DNA from: Pristionchus mayeri
Taxonomy: Eukaryota > Nematoda > Chromadorea > Rhabditida > Neodiplogasteridae
Length of the DNA: 64,000 nt
Assembly: GCA_036245805.1 (NCBI GenBank)
Contig: BTRK01000003.1
Location: 16,346,464 to 16,410,463, forward strand
Reading direction: 5' to 3'
In this document: piece by piece, positions 11,648-27,157 of the stretch
How positions within the stretch are numbered: position 1 is the first letter of the stretch
How the letters are laid out: each line of letters starts with the position of its first letter
The notes under the pieces: generated by a model
Told to the model about the DNA's origin: nothing
Seen by the model: the letters and a program-made list of their open reading frames with translations, nothing else
The model's database searches: none
Made by a program: the position numbers and the translations under genes

Positions 11648-12533
11648 CTGAAATGAAAAGAAATAGTTTAATTTCAATTTGTTGACAATTAATCTGCGCA
11701 AGAAGGTGAAGGAGGAGAAAGGGGAGAAGTGACCAGCTATCTGAGAATACAGTACACAGGAAGAGGTCAACAGGCCAGCAGAGTGCACTAATGATGTGAG
11801 AATATGAAAGGATGGGCCATCTGCACGATGGCGCGAAGGTTGTGGGAAGGGGGGGGGGACTACAAGGAAGAGAGACAGGAGTAAGTTCCCACGTTAATGA
11901 TGGCGTCTACAGTGGGAACAGGAGGGGTAGGGGGGGGGGTGGGAGAGAAAGAGGGACTATTCCTCAGGTTATTGTAATCGAAAACACGAAAATGTGACAA
12001 GTAAGAAATATAGAAAAAAATGTGTTGGTAAGTGTGAAGTTTACTTCCAGATTTCGTGCGCAGTCGCAAATTTGCTTAGACAGCGAGTGATAAGAAGACG
12101 TTTTTCTGCCAGTTTTCAACTCTTGATGCATAGCTACATATGTTCAGTTCAGATTTAAAGAAGGATTCTCACATTCAGCATCCGCGAGCCCGGTTGAAAT
12201 ATGTTTCAAATAGGGAGAGAACTCTATTCAAGTCGCGTGCTCTCTCGCTCGTTGCCTGCCCTTCCGGGTCACTTGGCTCTCAGCCAACTACTGCTTCAAA
12301 TAAAAGATATGAAATTTCGGTTTTGTGGATTCCAGTGAGATTTTGGTCACCCACAAAACTGTCTTATCTGATTATTAGAGTCAATCTTGCTGAAACTCCT
12401 TCTTTAATGTTCAATTACCAAAGATAACAAAGCCTGTAAGCGAGTATCTCTTTATTGCAGTGTACAGATAACAGATTCCTAGAACGGCTCAACGATATTA
12501 AACATGGAATGATTAGGTTGATCTTTGATCTCT
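11648..12533. other. Intergenic region with a MITE family-2 fragment
   Basis: Lies between the SDR start and the HPPD stop. It contains G-runs near 11851 and 11930, a fragment of MITE family 2 (about 12170-12265: 'GGTTGAAATATGTTTCAAAT' and onward) and the HPPD polyadenylation signal. No other gene is visible. Confidence 0.6.
12451..12456 (-). promoter_or_regulatory. Polyadenylation signal AATAAA of the HPPD gene
   Basis: AATAAA on the minus strand, about 80 nt past the HPPD stop codon, a normal distance for a nematode 3'UTR. Confidence 0.6.
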
Positions 12534-16931
<4,398 letters not shown>

Positions 16932-17283
16932 TGTGCGATGCTGTTGTGGTGTGACGATAGTCTCGCTTGCGCCTATTCCGTGCTGCTTATATACCCGCCG
17001 AGCCCACGCTATGGTGGGCGGAGCCTACGCCAAGGGGGCGGGGCCAGCGCCCACTCCACGTGGGGGCACTCTCCCGTCGACGAAAGAATGCCTAGACGAG
17101 AGAGTGTGGGAACACGAGAGGGCGGGTAGAGAAACGGGGAATGTAGGGACAACGCGAACGGGGGAGAACACAGAGACAATCAGATAATCGCCCAAATTAG
17201 GGGGTGAGAGCGCGAGAGCCCGGGTAAGGATGACGCAAAAATATCTTGATGATGATCATTTCCAAAAAAGCTGCAAAAGAACT

Positions 17284-17365
17284 GGTGTTGGCCGGGGATC
17301 GAACACGGGTCTCACATCTTCGAGTCCCAATCGAAGCAAGTGTTCTACCACTGAACCACCGACAC
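17284..17365 (-). tRNA. tRNA-like gene with enlarged anticodon/variable region (82 nt)
   Basis: Acceptor GTGTCGG pairs with CCAACAC (one mismatch). The D-arm GTTC/GAAC is perfect and its loop matches tRNA-Gly here. The T-arm has a TTCGATC loop. Between D- and T-arms there are 33 nt instead of about 23, so the variable region is of class II size. The strongest internal hairpin, CTTCGA/TCGAAG, has loop TTGGGAC, which would give anticodon GGG, but it starts several nt late. Other foldings give different anticodons. Nematodes are known to have V-arm-containing Gly/Ile tRNAs (nev-tRNAs). This could be one, or a tRNA pseudogene. Confidence 0.5.
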
Positions 17366-18624
17366 TTGAAGAAAAGCTTTCTGAATGCTCTGCATCTCTG
17401 CAATACTCTCCTCATCCCTTACACTCTCTCGCCGATCTGAGACTAGAGATAGTTTGCGAAAAGAAGAGAACGTGATCTTCATTAATCATTTACAGGTATC
17501 TTCCACTAATTAGCGATGGAAGATTATCAAATTAATATCCTCGTTCAGAGAAAAGAGATGGTGTGCTGAATGAGAAGCGCGATCTTCGATAGTCAGCGCT
17601 ACTCTTGATTTCCTCATGTGCATTGACGAATTTCCAGTCGCCTCTCTTCAATTGACGTGATCTCTCGCGTGATCTTGAAACGATACCACGGTATTCCCAT
17701 TCTAAAAACTCGTTCACAACTCAGCCTGTGGCGAGAGTGTGTAAAATGAAGAGAATATCAGTGATTGAGCAATCTTCAAAAGTCATGCTCTCGCTTTCTT
17801 CACGTTCTCCCCACGTCGTAAACCCACTAATCGCAGCACTTCTACAACTGTCGATTGTGTGCTAAACCTGACCAGCATCACACGAGATACAACCTGCCAC
17901 TGCCATCAGTTTACGATCCGCCACCTGGGAAACTGGATATTTTCTGTGTTTGTGCTCAGATGTGTTCGACTTTCTGTCACATTCCTTAAAATTAGGGAAT
18001 AGAAACTTTGTGCAATGATGAAACAAAAGACAGAAAACGTGGGAAAACATTCTTTCCGAACAAACGAGAGTCGCCCTATAGTTCCTAGTTTTTGCCCAAC
18101 CCCACGACTAATTGTCTCATTACACGGGGCGATAAATCGTTGACACGCCATGTTGTGTCGTTTTTCTTACGCAATCTCTAGAACATTCGAACGATAGCCC
18201 AATTCGCTGCTTGCTGCAGAGATTCGACCACATTCTCCCGCACTCTCCTCAAATCCCGTGCTCTCTCGTCCTCTCTCCCTGTCTACCGCCCTCTTTTATT
18301 CGCGCACTCTCTTCTTTCGATGAAACTCACTCTCGCTGAGAAGAGAAAACGTTGACAGCCTAACCTGGGCGATAAAGTGTATCCACGTGGTGCAAAAGGA
18401 TAGTCAACAGGTATGATCACTGATCGCGATAAACGGGAAATGAGAAAAGAGGGAGTGAAAAAACGTCATTTGATGAGTCACATGAAAATTAGGCGATTTC
18501 GGCGCTGTATCGCTATCGAATCGAGTAAATTAGAATGGATCACATTTCGATTGTTTTTTTGCTGACTACTGGACGTGGGGATTTATAGATGGAAATTGCA
18601 ATACTGATCTACCGAGGAAAAAAA

Positions 18625-18848
18625 AAGTCCCCTGTACGCGAAGGGCCCGAAGCCGAAGTTGGCACAGTATCAGTAAGCGGCCTGAAATTAGCAAATATTA
18701 TGATAATTAGGTTAAAACTGGGATTTTCGAGGAAAGAACCCTGTATGGAGTGGGCCAAAAATACGGCAAAAAGGGAAGGTCCCGGGGAGATTTGAACTCC
18801 CGTCGCAGGATTCAGAGTCCTGAGTGCTAACCGCTACACCACGGGACC
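18625..18848 (-). pseudogene. Duplicated HPPD partial exon plus tRNA-Gln block
   Basis: Copy of 15961-16184, the same 224 bp. On the minus strand it holds the intact tRNA-Gln at 18777-18848, about 98 bp of intron, the exon's acceptor (TTTCAG) and the first 57 nt of the exon ('[11 protein letters not shown]...'). The exon copy is cut before its donor site and sits upstream of the HPPD start, so it is unlikely to be used. Confidence 0.88.
18777..18848 (-). tRNA. tRNA-Gln(CTG)
   Basis: 72-nt copy with a perfect acceptor GGTCCCG/CGGGACC, anticodon loop CTCTGAA (CTG), followed in sense direction by a T-run terminator. Contained in the duplicated block 18625-18848. Confidence 0.94.
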
Positions 18849-19523
18849 ACACGCTCTCAAAAGTGCTAAGGTGAAAGATCTCTGCAATTCTCATTCAGGA
18901 TCTAGGCTCGATTGCGATCAAGCAACTCTTTCCCTCTTTACGATGAGTGAATGATCTCAATTAGAGCAACAAATTGGCTACTTCTTAAAATTTTTTTTCC
19001 AGAACAGAAGGAATCTGTGTAATCGCATAGTTTGGATTCACTCGTTTCCCATTTTCCATCTTATAGTTACATGTTACAGGGAAATATTAGCAGGTATTGT
19101 TTATTGTTTCAGGATTTAAAAGATAATCGACTCGTTCTTGGCATCTCAGCTTTTTCGTCAGCTTTATCATGTATGAGTGAGTTACGGTGTCTGTCCCTGC
19201 GTACTACCGTACCTGAACAAACACGTACTCTTGTCGGAAATACGATCTCGGTAATGAGTTCTCACCCCGAGATACTCTAGGATACGGTAGACAATATACT
19301 CTCGATAAGACGAACCGCTGGTGCAAGGTGTTCAGGCCTATTTTCCCAAAATTATGATGCAAATGCTGATGTTCGTAGCCAACTAGCTATTCTTAATTTG
19401 AATTTTTAGAAAAAAATCTAGTGAATTTCTGTAAATGATATTTTTGCACTTTTTAAAGCTCATGTTAGCTCATCGTAGGATTTCTTGCTAACAGAAAAAG
19501 ACATAAAAATATAGCAAAAGGGA

Positions 19524-19595
19524 AGGTCCCGGGGAGATTTGAACTCCCGTCGCAGGATTCAGAGTCCTGAGTGCTAACCGCTACACCACGGGACC
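19524..19595 (-). tRNA. tRNA-Gln(CTG)
   Basis: 72-nt copy identical in the cloverleaf to 18777-18848. Its 3' flank (tRNA sense) shares a short CCCTTTTGC-T-rich stretch with the other copies, including a pol III terminator. It lies just outside the left end of the mariner. Confidence 0.94.
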
Positions 19596-19634
19596 GGACG
19601 AGGTCGTCCGAGATATCTGCGCAGATCTCATTTA

Positions 19635-20875
19635 TTGGGGTGTCCGGAAAGTTCGTATAATGCTTCGGAAAAAAGTCAGTTCGCGATCAAATGCAGTGAT
19701 TGCGAAATCTGTTTGTCAACAATGTTGTGCATCATTCTGACGTTGAGTAGTGAGAGGATTTAATCAGTCTCCTAGTTGCTACATTGATTCTTGTGATGGA
19801 CTCCCATCTCTACCTCCGAGCAGTTTTACTTCATTACTACCGTCTTGGCCGATCCGTGAAGGAGGCCCACTCTGCCCTGGCCCAGTCGGAAGGAGCGGAC
19901 GCCCCCTCCATACCCTTCTGCTATAAGTGGTTCTCCCGCTTCAAGAAAGGGGAGTTTGGTCTCGATGATCAACCCCGCTCTGGACGTCCTCCCTCCCTCG
20001 ATCAGCCTCTCGTTCTCCGCACACTGAAGCGCAAGCCCATGGCCAGTGTGAGTGAGTTGAAGAAGGATACTGGTACTCCCAGATCAACGGTGTCCGATAT
20101 CCTCCATCGATCTGGGAAGAAGCCGAAACTCCCACAACTGATTCCCCATGACCTCTCCCCCGAACAGCTGAAAAATCGTGTTCAAGTCTGTCGGGAATTA
20201 CTCCATCGTAGATCCAATCTTCGATGGGTCAATTCCATCATAGCTACAGATGAGAAGTGGATCACGTACGATAACCCTGTGAGGAGACTGCAATGGGTGG
20301 ATGCAGATGAGAAGCCCACGCCCGTCCCGAAGAAGGAAGAGCACGGAAAGAAGGAACTCCTCTTCTTCTTCTCCTCAGTGCTCGGTCCCATCTACTGGGA
20401 GATCCTCGCCCCTGGCACCAGCATCAATGCCGACCTCTTCTCTGAACAACTGGAAGATGTCGCGATCAGAGTCCCTCCCAGACTCCTGAACCAGGGCAAA
20501 ATTCTTCTTCTGATGGACAATGCTCGCCCACATCGAGCGAAGATGACCCAGAAGAAAATGGACGAGCTGAAGATCGAGAGGATTCCCCATCCACCGTATT
20601 CCCCGGATCTCTCCCCATGCGACTACCATTGCTTCCGCTCTCTCTCTGACTTCTGCAAAGGAAAGAAGTTCAAGAATCGAGATGAAGTTGTGAGGGCTTT
20701 CGTGAACTGGGCGGTCTCGAAGAAACCCGCATTCTGGAAGAGAGGAATCGAGACCCTGCCCAATCGCTGGAGGGAGGTAGTGAGAAAGAAGGGGCATACA
20801 TTGGTCACTGAGAATTGTAAAGCATTGAATAAAAAATAAAAACAAAAAATTATACGAACTTTCCGGACACCCCAA
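19635..20875 (+). mobile_element. Mariner element, apparently intact (1241 bp)
   Basis: Inverted terminal repeats TTGGGGTGTCCGGAAAGTTC at the left and the complement at the right, with TA at 19633-19634 and 20876-20877. Contains one uninterrupted transposase ORF. Size and structure are those of a full-length mariner. Confidence 0.95.
19796..20839 (+). CDS. Mariner transposase
   Basis: 347 aa from the ATG at 19796; the open frame extends 12 nt further up, but only to a TTG. Cut-and-paste DNA transposase acting in the nucleus on its own terminal repeats. An N-terminal helix-turn-helix region (about 5-110, with the mariner signature 'WFSRFKKGEFGLDDQPRSGR') is followed by the WVNSIIATDEKW linker. 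The DD34D catalytic triad is complete: Asp in ATDEKW (about 149), Asp in LLLMDNARPH (about 242), Asp in the block YSPDLSPCDYHCF (about 277). No stop or frameshift occurs, and AATAAA follows the stop directly. It is the only long clean ORF in this half of the window, implying recent arrival. Confidence 0.95.
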   Translation: MDSHLYLRAVLLHYYRLGRSVKEAHSALAQSEGADAPSIPFCYKWFSRFKKGEFGLDDQPRSGRPPSLDQPLVLRTLKRKPMASVSELKKDTGTPRSTVSDILHRSGKKPKLPQLIPHDLSPEQLKNRVQVCRELLHRRSNLRWVNSIIATDEKWITYDNPVRRLQWVDADEKPTPVPKKEEHGKKELLFFFSSVLGPIYWEILAPGTSINADLFSEQLEDVAIRVPPRLLNQGKILLLMDNARPHRAKMTQKKMDELKIERIPHPPYSPDLSPCDYHCFRSLSDFCKGKKFKNRDEVVRAFVNWAVSKKPAFWKRGIETLPNRWREVVRKKGHTLVTENCKALNKK

Positions 20876-20955
20876 TAGTATTTGCACCCATCCCAATGAA
20901 TGTTGCTTTGTTTACTTGCACATGGTCTGTTCAGATCAGTGTTTATCCATAGCTC

Positions 20956-23900
20956 TTATCTCGATCGATAATTGGAAGGGAGGGAAGGGGTACGGTAAGG
21001 GGTACGGTAGGCGAGAGTCGATCGATCGACGCTCAGGTGCTGTTCGTCTTCCACTCCGTCGACTCTGTGGTCCTGCAAAGGTCAAAGATCAAACTAGAGA
21101 GAGCAGAGTTCGAACTACACAGATCAACGATCAACCAACCTTGCTGCCCCAGAGCTGATGGAAGAGGCGCTGTTCGCCCTTGCGACGGTCCTGCCATCCC
21201 TGAAGAGTGGGAGATCAAAAAACAAATATCAGAACTTAGACATGATAAAGCAATCAATGCATTTCAGAGCAAATGCTGCCTAAACTAGCACACGGATGAT
21301 TCAGTTTTTTTGGAAATATAAAAATCAACGATCGACCCGCCTTTCGATCCATCGCGTCCCTGACGGCCATCTTGCTGGCGCGCACGACGTGAGCGCTGCA
21401 AAATCATCATCGATAACGGCAGGAAAACTTCTCAAAACACAACAATAAGTTTCACAGTTTCATGCTCTCGATTCATCAAACGATCCGCCAAGTGTAACGA
21501 ACGATAAGTAATCGGGCCAGAATGGTATCTCTTCATTCTCCGTGCATCTTTCGAATATCGGAGAGACCAAGTACATTGCTCCATCATCTCTGTTCTTTGA
21601 TGCTTGATCTCCGATCTCACCTGTTGCGCGTGAACTTCTGCAGATACTCGGCCAGCTCCTCCTCAGTCTTGTAGACAGTGTTGACCAGGCGCAGCTGAAC
21701 AGTGATGAAGATCAAACAACAGACAACAAGTATAAAGATCAAACTACATTTCCATTGGTCGCAAAAACAGCTATTCATATTTTTAAATGACAATGCATGA
21801 AAAAATCGTTTGCGGCTTATACTTCCACACTTTTGCGAATTCTTGAAACTCATTTCACCCTGGAACCGACAGTTGCCTAGCCTAGGAAACTACGGAGTCC
21901 CGTCGTGATAAAAAGTAAAACTGCAGAGTAATCTCTGAAACTGCAGAGTAATTCAGATTAACCCAAAAATAGAATTTGAGGATCAGAGATCAGAGATCAA
22001 AGATCAAACTACAGATTCCAAAGATCAAAGACCACTCGCATCCTTCAGTCTCTCGACATCCATCAGCTCGCCACTCGCCAGCAACTCGATGGCCGTGCTG
22101 CGGCCTACGACGTCTCTCAGGAACCTGCAAGGGCGGGGAATTTACGGTAGGACTACGGTATCCTCACCGGACGCTGCCGAAGCCGGGCGTGATGCCCATG
22201 CGAGAGTGCACGAACGACATCTGAAGAGGGGGAGATCAAAGATCAATTTAAAGTTTGAGTGGACATCGTTCACTGCCCTCAGGTGCCTTATTCTGCATGT
22301 GCAATGGAAGAACAATGATGTATAGAGATCAAAGTTCAGAGACCAAAGATCAAAGATCATTTTTACCCGCGCATTGGTGCACGCGACGCGTACGTCCGCG
22401 GCGATCGCCAGCTCGGCCGCGCCGCCCAGGCAGTTGCGCTCCAGCACCGCGATCACCTGAGCATACCGTAATCCAGATACAGTACCAAAAGCGTATCGAA
22501 GGCATATCACGCCTCTCACGAGAGAATCGACTCAAAATGGCTTATCGTGGGACAGGGGGGTATTTTTTCGGTTTCGGGTTTTCGATGGTTTTGAGCTTCC
22601 CTAGACTCATCTAAGACCCCCGTATCCGGAATAGTCAGCATGACCCTTCCTCTTCGAGTTGCTGCACCGTTCGCTCGCTCAGCTCATACTTTGCCGATCA
22701 CTCAGTACCGTTCAAAATATAGTTTGGACGCTCATTTTCCGTTTCCCCGGTCAACTTTCCGAGCTCTATCGGCCAGTGTAGTTCATTTAGCCATGTTTTC
22801 ATTTTTGAAGGCACCACATTTAACCAGGCGTAATTTTAAAACTGCCCGAATGCGGGCTTAGCTTTTTATGGAGGTGATGCGTCTTCTCAGGACGATTCGA
22901 TTAAGGGGTTTATGCTCCCATATCTCGTAGTATAACTTAGTTTCGCATAAAAAACTGTTCCAATTGATTTGAACTCGATTTTCACTCCATTTCATCCCTA
23001 TTGTTCCGTCGCGTCGCGCTACTTGAAGTGAAACATAACTCATTTAACGCCTACAAAGACCAAAAACAGCAGGAAAATGCAAGAAATTGAGTTATGTTTC
23101 GCTTCAAATAGCGCGACGCGACGGAACAATAGGGATGAAATGGAGTGAAAATCGAGTTCAAATCAATTGGAAAAGTTTTTTGCATGCGAAACCAAGTTAT
23201 ACTCCGAGATATGGGAGCATAAGCCTTTTAATCGAATCGTCCTGAAAAGACGCATCTCCTCCATAAAAAGCTAAGCCCGCATTCGAGCAGTTTTCAAATT
23301 ACGCCTTGTTGAATGTGGTGCCTTCAAAAATGAAAACATTGCTAAATGAACTACACTGGTCGATAGAGCTAGGAAAGTTAGCCGGGGAAACGGAAAATGG
23401 GCGTCCATACTATATTTTGAACGATACTGAGTGATCGGCAAATTATGAGCTGAGCGAGCGACCGGTGCAGTAACTCGAAGAGGAAGGGTCATGCTGACTA
23501 TTCCAGTTACGGGGGTCTTAGATGAGTCTAGGGAAGCTTAAAACCATCGAAACCCCGAAACCAAAAAATGCCACCTGTCCCAAGTTCAGTTCAAATCTCT
23601 CGTGAAGGGCGTGATATGACATTTTATAAATACCGTAAACCTTCTAAACTATGTAAATTCCTTCCCTCGTACACCGCAATTACAGTAGTCCCTTGTGAGC
23701 TGCTACTATACCCCTACCGTATCCCTCACCGGCATGGGCAGACTGGCCATATCCCAGAGTGTCTCGGACATGTAGTTGCTCAGGATGAAGCCCCCTTGTG
23801 GGTTGGCAGCCTGCCAAATAATCGATAATCGTCCTTACAGTAGTCGTCCACCGTATACCTTGCGCACGAAATCCAGGTCAGCACCCGGACAGAAGTTGCC

Positions 23901-24714
23901 ACCGGCTCCTGAAAGAATGGATGCAGTACTATGCAGCTACATTAATCTTCAACTGCAGTCTTTCAATCGATGTAAAAGGATACTGTACAGGTCATCAAGC
24001 AATTATTGCTACCGTAACCTCAGTTATTATAACCTCTCTCGAGTATCCCTATCCACCGTATCCCTCCCAATCGATACCATATCCTTATTCAACATATCCC
24101 CCAATTGATACTGTATTTTGATCCTACCGTACCCCTCTCTATACCGTACCCCTGATAACGAGGGCGCGCAGTTGTGCGGGCGATTCGGCGATCTCCTTGA
24201 TGCTCTCGTGCAGCTCGTACATCATCTTACCTGAAAAGTGCGCGACAATGGTCGAGGCAAGGGATAAGTGTGCGCCTTCGCGCTACCATACCCGTCAACG
24301 CGTTCTTCTTCTCGGGATTGTCCAGTGTGAGTACGGCGACGTCGTCCATGCCGTGGAACGACGACCGAGTAACCATTCCTCCCTGAAGGGTACTGTAGCC
24401 TCGTCGATCGATAAGTGGACGGAGCTTGTTGATGAGGAACTATAGATTTAGCTTTTATGATCGAAGGATATTGTACCCACGATAAAAACATGGCCAAACA
24501 CTGGCAAGGGATCGACGGATACTGTAGTGTCATCAATCGATAAGCGGGTGGAGCTTACCGTACCTCGAACTGCTTCAGGAAGTCGCCGGCGCTCTTCGAA
24601 CAGTAGCTCACGGGCGAGAGCTTCCGACTGGTGCGAACTTCAATCGATAAGTTACTCTTGATCTAAATTAGTCTTGCAATAATCTAAAAAAAACCCACCA
24701 AGCGTGCGAAACAT
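20956..24714 (-). CDS. Enoyl-CoA hydratase/isomerase family protein, ECHDC1-like
   Basis: Thirteen exons join in phase to about 306 aa: 24695-24714, 24564-24627, 24292-24382, 24150-24230, 23859-23908, 23730-23810, 22367-22456, 22168-22220, 22040-22124, 21621-21694, 21341-21395, 21140-21199 and 20956-21072. Crotonase signatures: 'VAVLTLDNPEKKNALTG', the oxyanion-loop block 'GAGGNFCPGADLDF' and 'LGGAAELAIAADVRVA', then 'SFVHSRMGITPGFGS'. The pattern is closest to ethylmalonyl-CoA decarboxylase (ECHDC1), which removes aberrant ethylmalonyl-CoA; the exact reaction is inferred. Two introns need GC donors (before 22040 and 21341). The first exon (MFRTLGG, with a GG|GTTTTT donor) and the last exon, whose tail includes intron-like TACCGTA repeats, are less certain. 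A 1.1-kb foldback lies in the intron 22457-23729. Confidence 0.87.
22503..23618. mobile_element. Foldback element, two ~550-bp arms (copy 1)
   Basis: The left half (22503-about 23050) is matched in reverse complement by 23075-23618. Both ends carry ATATCACGCC followed by a CTCTCACGAGAGA-like string. The two arms differ at scattered positions, so they are not an assembly mirror. No ORF of note. Related termini occur at 39376 and at 59475/60526. Intronic in the crotonase gene. Confidence 0.9.
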
Positions 24715-25047
24715 CAGGGAGCGACCACTCACGAGTAACGAAACGAGTGTGAGTGAGGGGAGAATCGATCGGAAAATCGATCGATCAGAAGATCGAAATT
24801 GATGCAAAATAAGATAATTATCTTGCACTTTTTGCACTTGGCGAGTTGTCGCTCGCAAAGTGCAAAAAGTTCGAGGCTTTCACATAACAGCGTTGTATTT
24901 AGAGAGGTGTTCATTGAGGAGCATAAAAAGCTAATTCGAATTTCGCTTCAAGCTCAATCTCGGTTTCAAAACTTGTTCCAAACTCGTAGTGAAGCAATTC
25001 AACGATTAGAGAGTTCTTTGCGTGCGTAAAATAATATAATCACTCAC
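24715..25047. other. Upstream region of the crotonase gene
   Basis: Contains CGATCGAT-rich sequence (about 24765-24795) and a hairpin at about 24826-24871 (CTTTTTGCACTT...AAGTGCAAAAAG). No coding exon is visible. Confidence 0.5.
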
Positions 25048-26530
25048 CTGTTCCTCCGCATCTTCCTCCAGTTTCAATTCCGGCTCCTCCTGCTTGATCG
25101 GCAGTGGCTCAAAATGGTCTATCGTTACTCTAGTGATCGTAAAATCGCAATTGTCCATCAACTAGTATATCGAAGACTTTTTTAAAAATAAAAGCGAATG
25201 CTTCAAATTGATAAAGTCCTAGGAAATTGAACAATGTTCGTCACAGTTGAGTTTCAATAGTTCCTCAAAGCTCGCACTGTAGTAAAGAAACAATGTTCGC
25301 TACAAGAATAATCTACTAACATTCTAGATCAAGAAAAAATTATAATATTTTTTCACCACTAGCTCATTGACTGTTTCATGACTTCTTCAAGGCTAGTTAC
25401 AATTCAAGGGCACAATGCTTCGTCGAATTCGTGGAAAAATAAATAAAATAAAATTCCTTACTCACATTTCTCTATTGCTCACAGCTCGCACTCCTCCTAC
25501 ATGATCATCAACAGCTCCTAATTATCCATTTTATGTAATTGTTATTACAATAATCATCGTTGAACAATTATCATAAACCTAAGACTATCAACTGCACTAG
25601 AATGAGAAGATCTCTTCTTTTCCTTGAGTTGCCTGAATCTGTCCCAAGAAGCGCCCACAATTCGGTGGTTTACGGCAGGAAGAGATTACGGCAAGTTACG
25701 GTGCCCATAGCTTACGCTAGCTATGGTTGAAAATATTGCTAATTAGAGTGACCGTGCGCTGTGCATCCCAGTAGAAATGCTCCATAAATTTGGTCATCAT
25801 TTAAATTTTCATTTCACACCGGTAATATTCCTGCAACAGCCAGGTAGAATGAACAATGTGTGAGGTTTAACGAATATGAATGAAACAATGGGTGAAAGAG
25901 AAATCCTTTGACTCATGAATGGGAAAACAAATTAAAGATACACTCACTGCTAGTGGTGGTTGCTGTCACTCCGAAAGACGTCGTTGGCAATTGAGACATC
26001 GCCACGATTGACACGAGCATCCAAGAGAGAGAGGAGATCAAAATATAAACTCTGAATATTAAAAAAAATTATTTATTGAAAACCGTGAGAGAGAGAGAAA
26101 TTGCAAAGCCACTTCCGAGCCACTTCCGAGCCACTTCCGGAAGTTCTGACCTGTATCTAACCCCAGCCCGCAACCCGTACCCACCTGGTTCATCACCCTG
26201 CTCTCGGCTGTTTTCGGCGTGAGAGCATTCGTACCTTCAAATATTGAAAAATTTTTCGAATATAAAATATTTATGTCTCATAAACTATCGTTATTCTCGC
26301 ATATCATAATTGAGGTTTCACTAAGAAGCCAAACGTGCAGCAATTTTAAGTGTAGCATTACTGGATACCTACTAGGGAAAAATCAAGTAAAAATCAAGTA
26401 AAACAGTTATATTATTCACCTCATAGAACATGACTGCATCCATCAATTGGCTATTGTTGAGCATCTTATTGTCAGATGATGACGTCACTTCTGGAGGGGG
26501 ATAGGAGGAGAACGAGGAGGAACTCCCATT
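25048..26530 (-). pseudogene. Partial decayed duplicate of the MADF-domain gene
   Basis: Several segments match exons of 39170-50545 in the same strand sense: 25048-25109 (the IKQEEP exon, with intact donor but damaged acceptor), 25470-25530 (a second worn copy of that exon), about 25596-25640 (last exon, with internal deletion), about 25945-26010 ('IVAMSQLPTTSFG' exon), about 26180-26220 (KTAESRVMNQ) and 26425-26530 (SDNKMLNNSQLMDAVMFYE). The exons coding for the second MADF domain and the poly-Ala block are missing and the order is not collinear with one transcript. Probably non-functional. Confidence 0.72.
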
Positions 26531-27157
26531 GATCTATGGCCCGTGCAGAAAAATTTACAAGACATTCTAGCGTGTTGTCAGTTTCTCACAATCTTAATCT
26601 ATATTTTCAAATATGAGCATCTGATAGCACTGCGCTTTTCTCAAGAAAAAGGAAGTTTTACAAAATATTCAACGGTCAATGTATTATATACTAGCGGGCA
26701 ACTACGCCTTAGAAATTACCGGATTATTTAGAAAATCATCCCCTGTTGATGCCGGAAAAATCACGGCTCCCATGCCGCGTCCGTCCCAATGCCATAATCG
26801 ACGTTTTCAATCGATTCTCTAACGTAATTATGAATCTGACCAAGCGTCTGACACAGCGCACTGGGTTACGGTAGCTTACGGTTACTGTAGTAGTACGGTA
26901 TTGACGTTTTGTTTCAATCTTCTGATGAAATCATGAGTCTGACACAACATCTGCTCCAACGCCACATCCGGGTTACGGTACACAGACTTACAAACCAACA
27001 CCATATTTGTGGTCGTAAAAATTTTTCTTCCGGAAATTTCTGGAATTTTTTTAGCGTAATGACCTTGTATTTTGAATGCACAGAAACTATTAAAATCCCA
27101 CTCGAAACGAACGCGCCAGACAAAAAAGCGTTCAGTTTATAGTAAGGTATGCAACTA

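Larger units (their letters stand above)
16932..19634. other. Region upstream of HPPD with tRNA units
   Basis: No protein-coding exon is supported. It holds the presumed HPPD promoter with GC-rich boxes (about 17005-17065, GGGGGCGGGGCC), a tRNA-like element (17284-17365), the duplicated HPPD-exon/tRNA-Gln block (18625-18848) and another tRNA-Gln (19524-19595). Confidence 0.6.

Noticed and set aside
20375..20896. 173-aa antisense ORF in mariner
   Set aside because: Antisense shadow of an intact transposase.
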